A DNA stretch of 64,000 nt from Euonymus europaeus (taxonomy: Eukaryota; Streptophyta; Magnoliopsida; Celastrales; Celastraceae): positions 12,713,001-12,777,000 of the forward strand of contig OY756966.1 of NCBI GenBank assembly GCA_963580455.1, given 5' to 3'. The translations under genes were made by a program, and so were the position numbers. The notes beneath the pieces are model-generated. The model did not search any database. It was given only the letters and a program-made list of their open reading frames with translations, and was not told the origin of the DNA. This document shows, piece after piece, positions 1-12,924 of this stretch (within the stretch, counting starts at the first letter, position 1; every line of letters begins with the position of its first letter).

Positions 1-1960
1 CTTACACTCGTAAAATTTGAGATAGTAGAATATTAAAAAGTGTACACCGAGGAACTTTGATGGTCCGAAGTTGCTCAACTCTCTCTATGGAGGAGCTTTT
101 AACGGTTTTGTCCATTTGTCATAGAAAGTTAATGTTTAGTCATCGGAATAAACTAGGAAGCTTATACTCGTAAAATTTGACATAGAATAACAATAAAAAG
201 TGTACACCGAGCAACGTTGATGGTCCGAAGTTGCTCAACTCTCTCTATGGAGAAGCTTTTAATGGTTTTGTCCATTTGTCACAGAAAGTTGGTGTTTTGT
301 CATGGGAATAATCTACGAAGCTTACACTCGTAAAATTTGAGATAGTAGAATATTAAAAAGTGTACACCGAGCAACTTTGATGGTCCAAATTGCTCAACTC
401 TCTCTATGGAGGAGCTTTTAACGGTTTTGTCCATTTGTCATAGAAAGTAGGTGTTTTGTCATCGGAATAAACTAGGAAGCTTATACTCGTAAAATTTGAG
501 ATAGAATAACATTAAAAAGTGTACACCGAGCAACTTTGATGGTCCGAAGTTGCTTAACTCTTTCTGGATGAGCTTTTAATGGTTTTGCCCATTTGTCATA
601 GAAAGTTGGTGTTTTGTCATGGGAATAATCTAGGAAGCTTACACTCGTAAAATTTGAGATAGTAGAACATTAAAAAGTGTACACCGAGCAACTTTGATGA
701 TCCGAAGTTGCTCAACTTTCTCTATGGAAGAGCTTTTAACAGTTTTGTCCATTTGTCATAGAAAGTTGGTCTTTTTTCATCGGAATAATCTAGGAAGCTT
801 ATACTTATAAAATTTGAGATAAACGAACGTTAAAAAGTATACACTGAGCAATTTTGATGGTCCGAAGTTGCTCAACTCTCCCTATGGAGGAGCTTTTAAC
901 GGTTTTGTTCATTTGTCATAGAAAGTTCTTGTTTTGTCAGCGGAATAATCTAGGAAGCTTATACTCATAAAATATGAAATAGAAAAATATTAAAAAGTGT
1001 ACACCGAGCAACTTTGATGGTCCAAAGTTGCTCAACTTCTCTATAGAGGAGGGTTTAACGGCTTTGTCCATTTGTCATAGAAAGTTTGTGTTTTGTCATC
1101 GAAATAATCTATGAAGCTTGTATACTCGTAAAATTTGACATAGAAGAACATTAAAAATTGTACAACGAGCAACTTTGATGGTCCGAAGTTGCTCAACTCT
1201 CTCTATGGATGAGCTTTTAACGGTTTTGTCAATTTGTCATAGAAAGTTAGTGTTTTGGCATCGAAATAATCTGTGAAGCTTATATACTCGTAAAATTTGA
1301 CATATAAGAACATTAAAAAGTGTACACCAAACAACTTTGATCGTCCGAAGTTGCTCAACTTCTCTATAGAGGAGGTTTTAACGGCTTTGTCCATTTATCA
1401 TAGAAAGTTAGTGTTTTGTCATAGAAATAATCTTGGAAGTTTATATACTCGTAAAATTTGACATAGAAGAACATTAAAGAGTGTACACCGAGCAACTTTG
1501 ATTTTCTGAAGTTGCTCAACTCTCTCTATGGAGGAGCTTTTAACAATTTTGTCCATTTGTCATAGAAAGTTGGTGTTTTGTCATCGGAATAATCTAGGAA
1601 GCTTATACATGTAAAATTTGAGATAAACGAACATTAAAAAGTGTAAAGCGAGCAATTTTGATTGTCCGAAGTTGCTCAACTCTCTCTATGGAGGGGCTTT
1701 TAACGGTTTTGTTCATTTTTCATAGAAAGTTGTTGTTTTGTCAGCGGAATAATCTAGGAAGCTTATACTCGTAAAAATTGAGATAGAAGAACATTAAAAA
1801 GTGTACACCGAGCAACTTTGATGGTCCGAAGTTGCTCAACTCTCTCTGGATGAGCTTTTAACGGTTTTGTCCATTTGTCATAGAAAGTTGGTGTTTTGTC
1901 ATGGGAATAATCTTGGAAGATTATACTCATAAAATTTGACAAAGAATAACAATAAAAAGT
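1..1960 (+). repeat. Long-range duplication, copy 1 (offset 9740)
   Basis: This run of about 12 monomers recurs in the same order at about 9741-11531. Shared rare variants include GCAACGTTG with GAGAAGCTTTTAATGG (211-260 and 9951-10000), TTGCTTAACTCTTTCTGG (550-567 and 10290-10307) and ATATGAAATAGAAAAATATT (971-990 and 10711-10730). The second copy lacks one monomer (about 1300-1461 here) and 7 bp, so the offset falls from 9740 to 9571. Confidence 0.85.
161..320 (+). repeat. Representative A1 monomer (160 bp)
   Basis: Example of the commonest family A form, taken from the CTT of the HindIII site to the next one, exactly 160 bp. A1 features are CTTATACTCG or CTTACACTCG after the HindIII site, CTCTCTCTATGGAG before the CTTTTAAC block, and GGAATAA before the next HindIII site. 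A frequent derivative lacks AT in the CTCTCTATGG stretch (giving CTCTCTGGATGAGC) and is 2 bp shorter, for example near 540-580 and 1845-1855. Confidence 0.9.
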
Positions 1961-2444
1961 GTACACCGAGCAACTTTGATGGTCAGAAGTTGCTCAACTC
2001 TCTCTATGGATGAGCTTTTAACGGTTTTTTCAATTTGTCATAGAAAGTTAGTGTTTTGGCATCGAAATAATATATGAAGCTTATATACTCGTAAAATTTG
2101 ACATAGAAGAACATTAAAAAGTGTACACCAAGCAACTTTGATGGTCCAAAGTTTCTCAACTTCTCTATTGAGGAGGTTTTAACGGCTTTGTCTATTTATC
2201 ATAGAAAGTTAGTGTTTTGTCATCGAAATAATCTAGGAAGCTCAAATACTCGTAAAATTTTACATAGAAGAACATTAAAAAGTGTACACCGAGCAGCTTT
2301 GATGGTCCGAGGTTGCTCAACTTTTATATAGAAGAGGATTTAACGTCTTTGTCCATTTGTCATAGAAATTTAGTGTTTTGTCAAGGAAATAATCTTGAAA
2401 GCTTATACTCATAAAATTTGACATAGAAGAACATTAAAAAGTGT

Positions 2445-3520
2445 ACACCGAGAAACTTTGATGGTCCGAAATTGCTCAACTCTCTCTATCGATGAGCTTT
2501 TAATGGTTTTTTCCATTTGTCATAGAAAGTTAGTGTTTTTTCATCGAAATAATCTGTGAAGCTTATATACTCGTAAAATTTGACATAGAAGAACATTAAA
2601 AAGTGTACACCGAGCAACTTTGATGGCCTGAAGTTGCTCAACTTCTCTATAGAGGAGGTTTTAACGGCTTTGTCCATTTGTCATAGAAAGTTAGTGTTTT
2701 GTCATCGAAATAATCTAGGAAGCTGATATACTCGTGAAATTTGACATAGAAGAACAGTAAAAAGTGTACACCGAGCAACTTTGATGGTCCAAAGTTGCTC
2801 AACTTCTCTATAGAGGAGGTTTTAACGGCTTTGTCCATTTGTCATAGAAAGTTAGTGTTTTATCAAGGAAATAATCTTGGAAGCTTATACTCATAAAATT
2901 TGACATATAAGAACATTAAAAAGTGTACACCGAGCAACTTTGATGGTCTGAAGTTGCTCAACTCTCTCTGGAGGAGCATTTAACGGTTTTGTCCATTTGT
3001 CATAGAAAGTTGGTGTTTTGTCATGGGAATAATCTAGGAAACTTATATTCTTCAAATTTGACATAGAAGAACATTAAAAAGTGTACACCGAGCAACTTGG
3101 ATTGTTCGAAGTTGCTCAACTTCTCTATAGAGGAGGTTTTAACGGTTTTGTCCATTTGTCATAGAAAGTTAGTGTTTTGTAATCGAAATAATCTAGGAAG
3201 CTTATATACTCGTAAAATTTGAGATAGAAGAAGATTAAGAAGTGTACACCGAGCAACTTTGATGGTCCGAAGTTCCTAAACTTCTCTATAGAGGAGGTTT
3301 TAACGGCTTTGTCCATTTGTCATAGAAAGTTAGTGTTTTGTCATCGAAATAATCTAGGAAGCTTATATACTCATAAAATTTGACATAGAAGAACATTAAA
3401 AAGTGTACACCGAGCAACTTTGATGGCCTGAAGTTGCTCAACTTCTCTACAGAGGAGGTTTTAACGGCTTTGTCCATTTGTCATAGAAAGTTAGTGTTTT
3501 GTCATCGACATAATCTAGGA
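2445..3520 (+). repeat. Block of about 7 monomers, repeated at 5481-6556 (offset 3036)
   Basis: Shared rare variants at a constant offset of 3036 bp: CTCTCTATCGATGAGC with TTTTTTCC, the A2 monomer with GATGGCCTGAAG, TCTTCAAATTTGAC, CAACTTGGATTGTTCG and the odd CCTAAACTTCTC (AAGTTCCTAAAC, in place of AAGTTGCTCAAC). The block ends where the first copy reads CTTATACATG and the second CTTATATACTCG. Confidence 0.85.
3201..3361 (+). repeat. Representative A2 monomer (161 bp)
   Basis: Example of the second main family A form, 161 bp from CTT to CTT. It carries an extra TA after the HindIII site (CTTATATACTCG) and CTTCTCTATAGAGGAGG in place of the A1 CTCTCTATGGAGGAGC block, giving the 10-bp palindrome CTCTATAGAG. 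GCTTTGTCC replaces GTTTTGTCC, and GTCATCGAAATAATC precedes the next site. A2 monomers mostly sit in short runs (for example 2560-2880, 3100-3520, 20180-20720, 24900-25240). They are the source of most of the repeated 63-codon minus-strand frames. Confidence 0.9.
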
Positions 3521-4847
3521 AGCTTATACATGTAAAATTTGAGATAAACGAACATTAAAAAGTGTAAAGCGAGCAATTTTGATTGTCCGAAGTTGCTCAA
3601 CTCTCTCTATGGAGGGGCTTTTAACGGTTTTGTTCATTTTTCATAGAAAGTTGTTGTTTGTCAGCGGAATAATCTAGGAAGCTTATACTCGTAAAAATTG
3701 AGATAGAAGAACATTAAAAAGTGTACACCGAGCAACTTTGATGGTCCGAAGTTGCTCAACTCTCTCTGGATGAGCTTTTAACGGTTTTGTCCATTTGTCA
3801 TAGAAAGTTGGTGTTTTGTCATGGGAATAATCTTGGAAGATTATACTCATAAAATTTGACAAAGAATAACAATAAAAAGTGTACACCGAGCAACTTTGAT
3901 GGTCAGAAGTTGCTCAACTCTCTCTATGGATGAGCTTTTAACGGTTTTTTCAATTTGTCATAGAAAGTTAGTGTTTTGGCATCGAAATAATATATGAAGC
4001 TTATATACTCGTAAAATTTGACATAGAAGAACATTAAAAAGTGTACACCAAGCAACTTTGATGGTCCAAAGTTTCTCAACTTCTCTATTGAGGAGGTTTT
4101 AACGGCTTTGTCTATTTATCATAGAAAGTTAGTGTTTTGTCATCGAAATAATCTAGGAAGCTCAAATACTCGTAAAATTTTACATAGAAGAACACTAAAA
4201 AGTGTACACCGAGCAGCTTTGATGGTCCGAGGTTGCTCAACTTTTATATAGAAGAGGATTTAACGTCTTTGTCCATTTGTCATAGAAATTTAGTTTTTTG
4301 TCAAGGAAATAATCTTGAAAGCTTATACTCATAAAATTTGACATAGAAGAACATTAAAAAGTGTACACCGAGCAGCTTTGATGGTCCGAAGTTGCTCAAC
4401 TCTCACTATGGAGGAGCTTTTAACAGTTTTGTCCATTTGTCATAGAAAGTTGATGTTTTGTCATCGGAGAAATCTAGGAAGCTTATACTCGTAAAATTTG
4501 AGATAAACGAACATTAAAAAGTGTACACCGAGCAACTTTTATGGTCCGAAGTTGCTCAACTCTCTCTGGATGAGCTTTGAACAGTTTTGTCCATTTGTCA
4601 TAGAAAGTTGGTGTTTTGCCATGGGAATAATCTAGGAAGCTTATACTCCTAAAATTTGAGATAGTAGAACATTAAAAAGTGTACACCGAGCAACTTTGAT
4701 GGTCCGAAGTTGCTCAACTCTCTCTATGTAGGAGCTTTTAACGGTTTTGTCCATTTGTCATAGAAAGTTGGTGTTTAGTCATCGGAATAAACCAGGAAGC
4801 TTATACTCGTAAAATTAGCGATAGAATAACATTAAAAAGTGTACACC

Positions 4848-4875
4848 GAGCAACTTTGATGGTCCGAAGTTGCTC
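4848..4875. repeat. Dyad-symmetry element of family A (example copy)
   Basis: Perfect inverted repeat with 9-bp arms GAGCAACTT and AAGTTGCTC around the 10-nt loop TGATGGTCCG. The same element occurs once per monomer through the array, with scattered substitutions (GAGCAGCTT, GAGCAATTT, GAGAAACTT on the left; AAATTGCTC, AAGTTCCTC on the right). It could form a hairpin or cruciform. Dyad symmetries are reported as a common property of centromeric satellites, but a role here is inference. Confidence 0.85.
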
Positions 4876-7833
4876 AACTCTCTCTATGGAGGAGCTTTTA
4901 ACGGTTTTGTCCATTTGTCATAGAAAGTTGGTGTTTAGTCATCGGAATAAACTAGGAAGCTTATACTCGTAAAACTCGAGATAGAATAACATTAAAAAGT
5001 GTACATTGAGCAACTTTGATGGTCCGAAGTTGCTCAACTCTCTCTTGATGAGCTTTTAACGGTTTTGTCCATTTGTCATAGAAAGTTGGTGTTCTGTCAT
5101 AGAAATAATCTAGGAAGCTTACACTCGTAAAATTTGAGATAGTAGAATATTAAAAAGTGTACACCGAGCAACTTTGATGGTCCGAAGTTGCTCAACTCTC
5201 TCTATGGAGGAGCTTTTAACGGTTTTGTCAATTTGTCATATAAAGTTGGTGTTTAGTCATCGTAATAAACTAGGAAGCTTATACTCGTAAAATTTTACAT
5301 AGAATAACAATAAAAAGTGTACACCGAGCAACGCTGATGGTTCGAAGTTGCTCAACTCTCTCTATGGAGGAGCTTTTAATGGTTTTGTCCATTTGTCATA
5401 GAAAGTTGTTGTTTTGTCATCGGAATAATCTAGGAAGCTTATACTCCTAAAATTTGAGATAGAAGAACATTAAAAAGTGTACACCGAGAAACTTTGATGG
5501 TCCGAAATTGCTCAACTCTCTCTATCGATGAGCTTTTAATGGTTTTTTCCATTTGTCATAGAAAGTTAGTGTTTTTTCATCGAAATAATCTGTGAAGCTT
5601 ATATACTCGTAAAATTTGACATAGAAGAACATTAAAAAGTGTACACCGAGCAACTTTGATGGCCTGAAGTTGCTCAACTTCTCTATAGAGGAGGTTTTAA
5701 CGGCTTTGTCCATTTGTCATAGAAAGTTAGTGTTTTGTCATCGAAATAATCTAGGAAGCTTATATACTCGTGAAATTTGACATAGAAGAACAGTAAAAAG
5801 TGTACACCGAGCAACTTTGATGGTCCAAAGTTGCTCAACTTCTCTATAGAGGAGGTTTTAACGGCTTTGTCCATTTGTCATAGAAAGTTAGTGTTTTATC
5901 AAGGAAATAATCTTGGAAGCTTATACTCATAAAATTTGACATATAAGAACATTAAAAAGTGTACACCGAGCAACTTTGATGGTCTGAAGTTGCTCAACTC
6001 TCTCTGGAGGAGCATTTAACGGTTTTCTCCATTTGTCATAGAAAGTTGGTGTTTTGTCATGGGAATAATCTAGGAAACTTATATTCTTCAAATTTGACAT
6101 AGAAGAACATTAAAAAGTGTACACCAAGCAACTTGGATTGTTCGAAGTTGCTCAACTTCTCTATAGAGGAGGTTTTAACGGTTTTGTCCATTTGTCATAG
6201 AAAGTTAGTGTTTTGTAATCGAAATAATCTAGGAAGCTTATATACTCGTAAAATTTGAGATAGAAGAAGATTAAGAAGTGTACACCGAGCAACTTTGATG
6301 GTCCGAAGTTCCTAAACTTCTCTATAGAGGAGGTTTTAACGGCTTTGTCCATTTGTCATAGAAAGTTAGTGTTTTGTCATCGAAATAATCTAGGAAGCTT
6401 ATATACTCATAAAATTTGACATAGAAGAACATTAAAAAGTGTACACCGAGCAACTTTGATGGCCTGAAGTTGCTCAACTTCTCTATAGAGGAGGTTTTAA
6501 CGGCTTTGTCCATTTGTCATAGAAAGTTAGTGTTTTGTCATCGAAATAATCTAGGAAGCTTATATACTCGTGAAATTTGACATAGAAGAACATTAAATAG
6601 TGTACACCGAGCAACTTTGATGGTCCGAAGTTGCTCAACTCTCACTATGGAGGAGCTTTTAACAGTTTTGTCCATTTGTCATAGAAAGTTGGTGTTTTGT
6701 CATCGGAATAATATAGGAAGCTTATACTCGTAAAATTTGAGATAAACGAACATTAAAAAGTGTACACCGAGCAACTTTGATGGTCCAAAGTTGCTCAACT
6801 TCTCTATAGAGGAGGGTTTAACGGCTTTGTCCATTTGTCAAAGAAAGTTTGTGTTTTGTCATCGAAATAATCTATGAAGCTTGTATACTCGTAAAATTTG
6901 ACATAGAAGAACATTGAAAAGTGTACACCGAGCAACTTTGACGGTCCGAAGTTGCTCAACTCTCTCTATGGATGAGCTTTTAACGGTTTTGTCAATTTGT
7001 CATAGAAAGTTATTGTTTTGGCATCGAAATAATCTGTGAAGCTTATATACTCATAAAATTTGACATAGAAGAACATTAAAAAGTGTACACCAAGCAACTT
7101 TGATGGTCCGAAGTTGCTCAACTTCTCTATAGAAGAGGTTTTAACGGCTTTGTCCATTTATCGTAGAAAGTTAGTGTTTTGTCATAGAAATAATCTTGGA
7201 AGCTTATATACTCGTAAAATTTGACATAGAATAACATTAAAAAGTGTACACCGAGCAACTTTGATGGTCCGAAGTTGCTCAACTCTCTCTATGGAGGAGC
7301 TTTTAACAATTTTGTCCATTTGTCATAGAAAGTTGGTGTTTTTTCATCGGAATAATCTAGGAAGCTTATACTTGTAAAATTTGAGATAAACGAACATTAA
7401 AAATTGTAAAGCGAGCAATTTTGATGGTCCGAAGTTGCTCAACTCTCTCTATGGAGGGGCTTTTAACTGTTTTGTTCATTTTTCATAGAAAGTTGTTGTT
7501 TTGTCAGCGGAATAATCTAGGAAGCTTATACTCGTAAAATTTGAGATAGAAGAACATTAACAAGTGTACACCGAGCAACTTTGATGGTTCGAAGTTGCTC
7601 AACTCTCTCTGGATGAGCTTTTAACGGTTTTGTCCATTTGTCATAGAAAGTTGGTGTTTTGTCATGGGAATAATATAGGAAGCTTACACTCGAAAAATTT
7701 GAGATAGTAGAACATTAAAAAGTGTACACCGACCAACTTTGATGGTCCGAAGTTGCTCAACTCTCTCTATGGATGAGCTTTTAATGATTTTATCTATTTG
7801 TCATAGAAAGTTAGTGTTTTGTCATCGAAATAA

Positions 7834-7843
7834 TAAATTTGAC
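7834..7843 (+). repeat. Monomer with about 22-bp deletion removing the HindIII site
   Basis: The normal sequence AATAATCTGTGAAGCTTATA, then CTCGTAAAATTTGAC, is reduced to AATAATAAATTTGAC. About 22 bp are missing, including AAGCTT. The flanking monomers are intact and in register. Confidence 0.8.
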
Positions 7844-9740
7844 ATAGAAGAACATTAAAAAGTGTACACCCAGCAACTTTGATTGTCCGAAGTTGCTCAA
7901 CTCTCTCTATGGAGGAGCTTTTAACGGTTTTGTTCATTTGTCATAGAAAGTTGTAGTTTTGTCATCGGAATAATCTAGGAAGCTTATACTCGTAAAATTT
8001 GAGTTAGAATAACAATAAAAAGTGTACACCAAGCAACGTTGATGGTCCGAAGTTGCTCAACTCTCTCTATGGACGAGCTTTTAACGGTTTTGTCCATTTG
8101 TAATAGAAAGTTGGTGTTTTGTCATCGGAATAAACTATGAAGCTTATACTCGTAAAATTTGAGATAGAATAACATTAAAAAGTGTACACCGAGCAACATT
8201 GATGGTCTAAAGTTGCTCAACTCTCTCTGGAGGAACTTTTAACGGTTTTGTCCATTTGTCATAGAAAGTTGGTGTTTTGTCATGGGAATAATCTAGGAAG
8301 CTTATACTCCTAAAATTTGACATAGAAAAACATTAAAAAGTGTACACCGAGAAACTTTGATGGTCCGAAGTTGCTCAACTTCTCTATAGAGGAGGTTTTA
8401 ACGGCTTTGTCCATTTGTCATAGAAAGTTAGTGTTTTGTCATCGAAATAATCTAGGAAGCTTATATACTCGTAAAATTTGACATAGAAGAACATTAAAAA
8501 GTGTACACCGAGCAACTTTGATGGTCCAAAGTTTCTCAAATTCTCTATAGAGGAGGTTTTAATGGCCTTGTCCATTTGTCATAGAAAGTTAGTGTTTTGT
8601 CACGGAAATAATCTTGGAAGCTTATACTCATAAAATTTGACAAAGAATAACAATAAAAAGTGTACACCGAGCAACTTTGATGGTCCGAAGTTGCTCAACT
8701 CTCTCTACGGATGAGCTTTTAACAGTTTTGTCAATTTTTCATAGAAAGTTAGTGTTTTGGCATTGAAAAAATCTGTAAAGCTTATATACTCGTAAAATTT
8801 GACATAGAAGAACATTAAAAAGTGTACACCAAGCAACTTTGATGGTCCGAAGTTGCTCAACTTCTCTATAGAGGAGGTTTTAACGGCTTTGTCCATTTAT
8901 CATAGAAAGTTAGTGTTTTGTCATCGAAATAATCTAGGAAGCTTATATACTCGTAAAATTTGACATAGAAGAACATTAAAAAGTGTACACCGAGCAGCTG
9001 TGATGGTCCGAAGTTGCTCAACTTTTATATAGAAGAGGATTTAACGTCTTTGTCCATTTGTCATAGAAAGTTAGTGTTTTGTCAAGGAAATAATCTTGAA
9101 AGCTTATACTCATAAAATTTGACATAGAAGAACATTAAAAAGTGTACACCGACAAACTTTGATGGTCCGAAGTTGCACAACTCTCTCTATCGAGAAGCTT
9201 TTAACGGTTTTGTCAATTTGTCATAGAAAGTTGGTGTTTTGCATGGGAATAATCTAGGAAGCTTACACTTGTAAAATTTGTGATAGTAGAACATTAAAAA
9301 CTGTACACCGAGCAACTTTTGATGGTCCGAAGTTGCTCAACTCTCTCTATGTAGGAGCTTTTAACGGTTTTGTCCATTTGTCATAGAAAGTTGGTGTTTA
9401 GTCATCGGAATAAACTAGGAAGCTTATACTCGTAAAATTAGCGATAGAATAACATTAAAAAGTGTAAACCGATCAACTTTGATGGTCCGATCTTGCTCAA
9501 CTCTCTCTATGGAGGAGCTTTTAACGGTTTTGTCCATTTGTCATAGAAAGTTGGTGTTTAGTCATGGGAATATACTAGGAAGCTTATACTGGTAAAATTT
9601 GTGTTAGAATAACATTAAAAAGTGTACACCGAGCAACTTTGATGGTCCGAAGTTGCTCAACTCTCTCTGGATGAGCTTTTTACGGTTTTGTCCATTTGTC
9701 ATAGAAAATTGGTGTTCTGTCATAGGAATAATCTAGGAAG

Positions 9741-11531
9741 CCTACACTCGTAAAATTTGAGATAGTAGAATATTAAAAAGTGTACACCGAGCAACTTTGA
9801 TGGTCCGAAGTTGCTCAACTCTCTCTATGGAGGAGCTTTTAACGGTTTTGTCCATTTGTCATAGAAAGTTGGTGTTTAGTCATCGGAATAAACTAGGAAG
9901 CTTATACTCGTAAAATTTGACATAGAATAACAATAAAAAGTGTACACCGAGCAACGTTGATGGTCCGAAGTTGCTCAACTCTCTCTATGGAGAAGCTTTT
10001 AATGGTTTTGTCCATTTGTCACAGAAAGTTGGTGTTTTGTCATGGGAATAATCTACGAAGCTTACACTCGTAAAATTTGAGATAGTAGAATATTAAAAAG
10101 TGTACACCGAGCAACTTTGATGGTCCAAAGTTGCTCAACTCTCTCTATGGAGGAGCTTTTAACGGTTTTGTCCATTTGTCATAGAAAGTTGGTGTTTTGT
10201 CATCGGAATAAACTAGGAAGCTTATACTCGTAAAATTTGAGATAGAATAACATTAAAAAGTGTACACCGAGCAACTTTGATGGTCCGAAGTTGCTTAACT
10301 CTTTCTGGATGAGCTTTTAATGGTTTTGTCCATTTGTCATAGAAAGTTGGTGTTTTGTCATGGGAATAATCTAGGAAGCTTACACTCGTAAAATTTGAGA
10401 TAGTATCACATTAAAAAGTGTACACCGAGCAACTTTGATGATCCGAAGTTGCTCAACTCTCTCTATGGAAGAGCTTTTAACAGTTTTGTCCATTTGTCAT
10501 AGAAAGTTGGTCTTTTTTCATCGGAATAATCTAGGAAGCTTATACTTATAAAATTTGAGATAAACGAACGTTAAAAAGTATACCATTTTGATGGTCCGAA
10601 GTTGCTCAACTCTCTCTATGGAGGAGCTTTGAACGGTTTTGTTCATTTGTCATAGAAAGTTCTTGTTTTGTCTACGGAATAATCTAGGAAGCTTATACTC
10701 ATAAAATATGAAATAGAAAAATATTAAAAAGTGTACACCGAGCAACTTTGATGGTCCAAAGTTGCTCAACTTCTCTATAGAGGAGGGTTTAACGGCTTTG
10801 TCCATTTGTCATAGAAAGTTTGTGTTTTGTCATCGAAATAATCTATGAAGCTTGTATACTCGTAAAATTTGACATAGAAGAACATTAAAAATTGTACAAC
10901 GAGCAACTTTGATGGTCCGAAGTTGCTCAACTCTCTCTATGGATGAGCTTTTAACGGTTTTGTCAATTTGTCATAGAAAGTTAGTGTTTTGGCATCGAAA
11001 TAATCTGTGAAGCTTATATACTCGTAAAATTTGGCATAGAAGAACATTAAAAAGTGTACACCGAGCAACTTTGATTGTCTGAAGTTGCTCAACTCTCTCT
11101 ATGGAGAAGCTTTTAACAATTTTGTCCATTTGTCATAGAAAGTTGGTGTTTTGTCATCGGAATAATCTAAGAAGCTTATACATGTAAAATTTGAGCTAAA
11201 CGAACATTAAAAAGTGTAAAGCGAGCAATTTTGATTGTCCGAAGTTGCTCAACTCTCTATGGAAGGGCTTTTAACGGTTTTGTTCATTTTTCATAGAAAG
11301 TTGTTGTTTTGTCAGCGGAATAATCTAGGAAGCTTATACTCGTAAAAATTGAGATAGAAGAACATTAAAAAGTGTACACCGAGCAACTTTGATGGTCCGA
11401 AGTTGCTCAACTCTCTCTGGATGAGCTTTTAACGGTTTTGTCCATTTGTCATAGAAAGTTGGTGTTTTGTCATGGGAATAATCTTGGAAGCTTATACTCA
11501 TAAAATTTGACAAAGAATAACAATAAAAAGT
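9741..11531 (+). repeat. Long-range duplication, copy 2 (offset 9740)
   Basis: Second copy of the run at 1-1960. It differs by a 7-bp deletion near 10579 and the loss of one monomer near 11040. At about 11531-11635 a hybrid monomer (GCAGCTTTGATGGTTCG with TTGTATATAGAAGAGG) switches the array to the type seen at 16435, a sign of unequal exchange. Confidence 0.8.
10572..10592 (+). repeat. Monomer with 7-bp deletion in the left dyad arm
   Basis: The matching copy at about 831 reads AAAAAGTATACACTGAGCAA, then TTTTGATGG. Here it reads AAAAAGTATACC, then ATTTTGATGG, so 7 bp are gone and the left arm of the dyad is largely destroyed while the right arm is intact. Confidence 0.75.
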
Positions 11532-12924
11532 GTACACCGAGCAGCTTTGATGGTTCGAAGTTGCTCAACTTGTATATAGAAGAGGATTTAACAGTTTTGT
11601 CCATTTGTCATAGAAATTTGATGTTTTGTCATCGGAATAATCTTGGAAGCTTATACTCATAAAATTCGAGATAAACGAATATTAAAAAGTGTACACCGAG
11701 CAACTTTTATGGTCCGAAGTTGCTCAAATCTCTCTGGATGAGCTTTTAACGGTTTTGTCCATTTGTCATAGAAAGTTGGTGTTTTGTCATGGGAATAATA
11801 TTGGAAGCTTACACTCGTAAAATTTGAGATAGTAGAACATTAAAAAGTGTACACCGAGTAACTTTGATGGTCCGACGTTGCTCAACTCTCTCTATGTAGC
11901 AGCTTTTAATGATTTTGTCCATTTGTCATAGAAAGTTGGTGTTTAGTCATCGGAATAAACTAGGAAGCCTATACTAGTAAAATTTGTGATAGAATAACAT
12001 TAAAAAGTGTACACCGAGCAACTTTGATGGTCCGAAGTTGCTCAACTCTCTCTATGGAGGAGCTTTTAACGGTTTTGTCCATTTGTCATAGAAAGTTGGT
12101 GTTTAGTCATCGGAATAAACTAGGAAGCTTATACTCGTAAAACTTGAGATAGAATAACATTAAAAAGTGTACACCGAGCAACTTTGATGGTCCGAAGTTG
12201 CTCAACTCTCTCCGGATGAGCTTTTAACGGTTTTGCCCATTTGTCATAGAAAGTTGGTGTTCTGTCATAGGAATAATCTAGGAAGCTTACACTAGTAAAA
12301 TTTGAGATAGTAGAATATTAAAAAGTGTACACCGAGCAACTTCGATGGTCCGAAGTTGCTCAACTCTCTCTATGGAGGAGCTTTTAACGGTTTTATCCAT
12401 TTCTCATATAAAGTTGATGTTTAGTCATCGTAATAAACTAGGAAGCTTATACTCGTAAAATTTGACATAGAATAACAATAAAAAGTGTACACCGAGCAAC
12501 GTTGATGGTCCGAAGTTGCTCAACTCTCTCTAGGGAGGAGCTTTTAATGGTTTTGTCCATTTTTCATAGAAAGTATGTGTTTTGTCATGGGAATAATCTA
12601 GGAAGCTTACACTCGTAAAATTTGAGATAGTAGAATATTAAAAAGTGTACACCGAGCAACTTTGATGGTCCGAAGTTGCTCAACTCTCTCTATGGAGGAG
12701 CTTTTAACGGTTTTGTCCATTTGTCATAGAAAGTTGGTGTTTTGTCATCGGAATAAACTAGGAAGCTTATACTCGTAAAATTTGACATAGAAGAACATTA
12801 AAAAGTGTACACCGAGCAACTTTGATTGTCTGAAGTTGCTCAACTCTCTCTATGGAGGAGCTTTTAACAATTTTGTTCATTTGTCGTAGAAAGTTGGTGT
12901 TTTGTCATCGGAATAATCTAGGAA
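11532..12924 (+). repeat. Family A block shared with about 16435-17650 and 21390-22600
   Basis: About nine monomers carrying shared variants: AAAATTCGAGATAAACGAAT, CAACTTTTATGGTCC, GAGTAACTTTGATGG with a GACGTTGCTC right arm, CTATGTAGCAGC and CTCTCCGGATGAGC. The block occurs three times in the window and looks like an older partial copy of the 4793-bp unit that follows. Confidence 0.75.

Larger units (their letters stand above)
1600..4365 (+). repeat. 12-monomer (1920-bp) duplication
   Basis: About 1600-2445 recurs at about 3520-4365 at a constant offset of 1920 bp. Shared markers are TATACATGTAAAATTTGAG with GTGTAAAGCGAGC, then CGTAAAAATTGAG (1770 and 3690), then GGATTTAACGTCTTTG (about 2336 and 4256). 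After about 2445 the two copies diverge because the second switches to another monomer type. Confidence 0.85.
3521..9740 (+). repeat. Family A, mixed A1/A2 block
   Basis: About 39 monomers. The first half (about 3521-6350) matches about 12925-15590 in order, at an offset of 9404 bp that drops to 9242 because one A2-type monomer (around 5522-5683) is absent from the later copy. The second half, to 9740, is a less regular mix of A1 and A2 monomers and includes the deletion monomer at 7834. I see no non-satellite insertion here. Confidence 0.8.

Noticed and set aside
3125..3477. Repeated minus-strand open frames of 63-88 codons starting MDKAVKTSS or similar, through family A (on the plus strand at 48707-49380)
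   Set aside because: They are the satellite translated: each covers about 1.2 monomers, overlaps the next in a shifted frame because 160 and 161 are not multiples of 3, and is lost wherever a monomer has an ordinary substitution. The strand flips exactly with the inverted block. There is no sign of codon-level conservation. The longer frames (25247-25513, 31256-31522, 33813-34079) arise from indels that change the phase.
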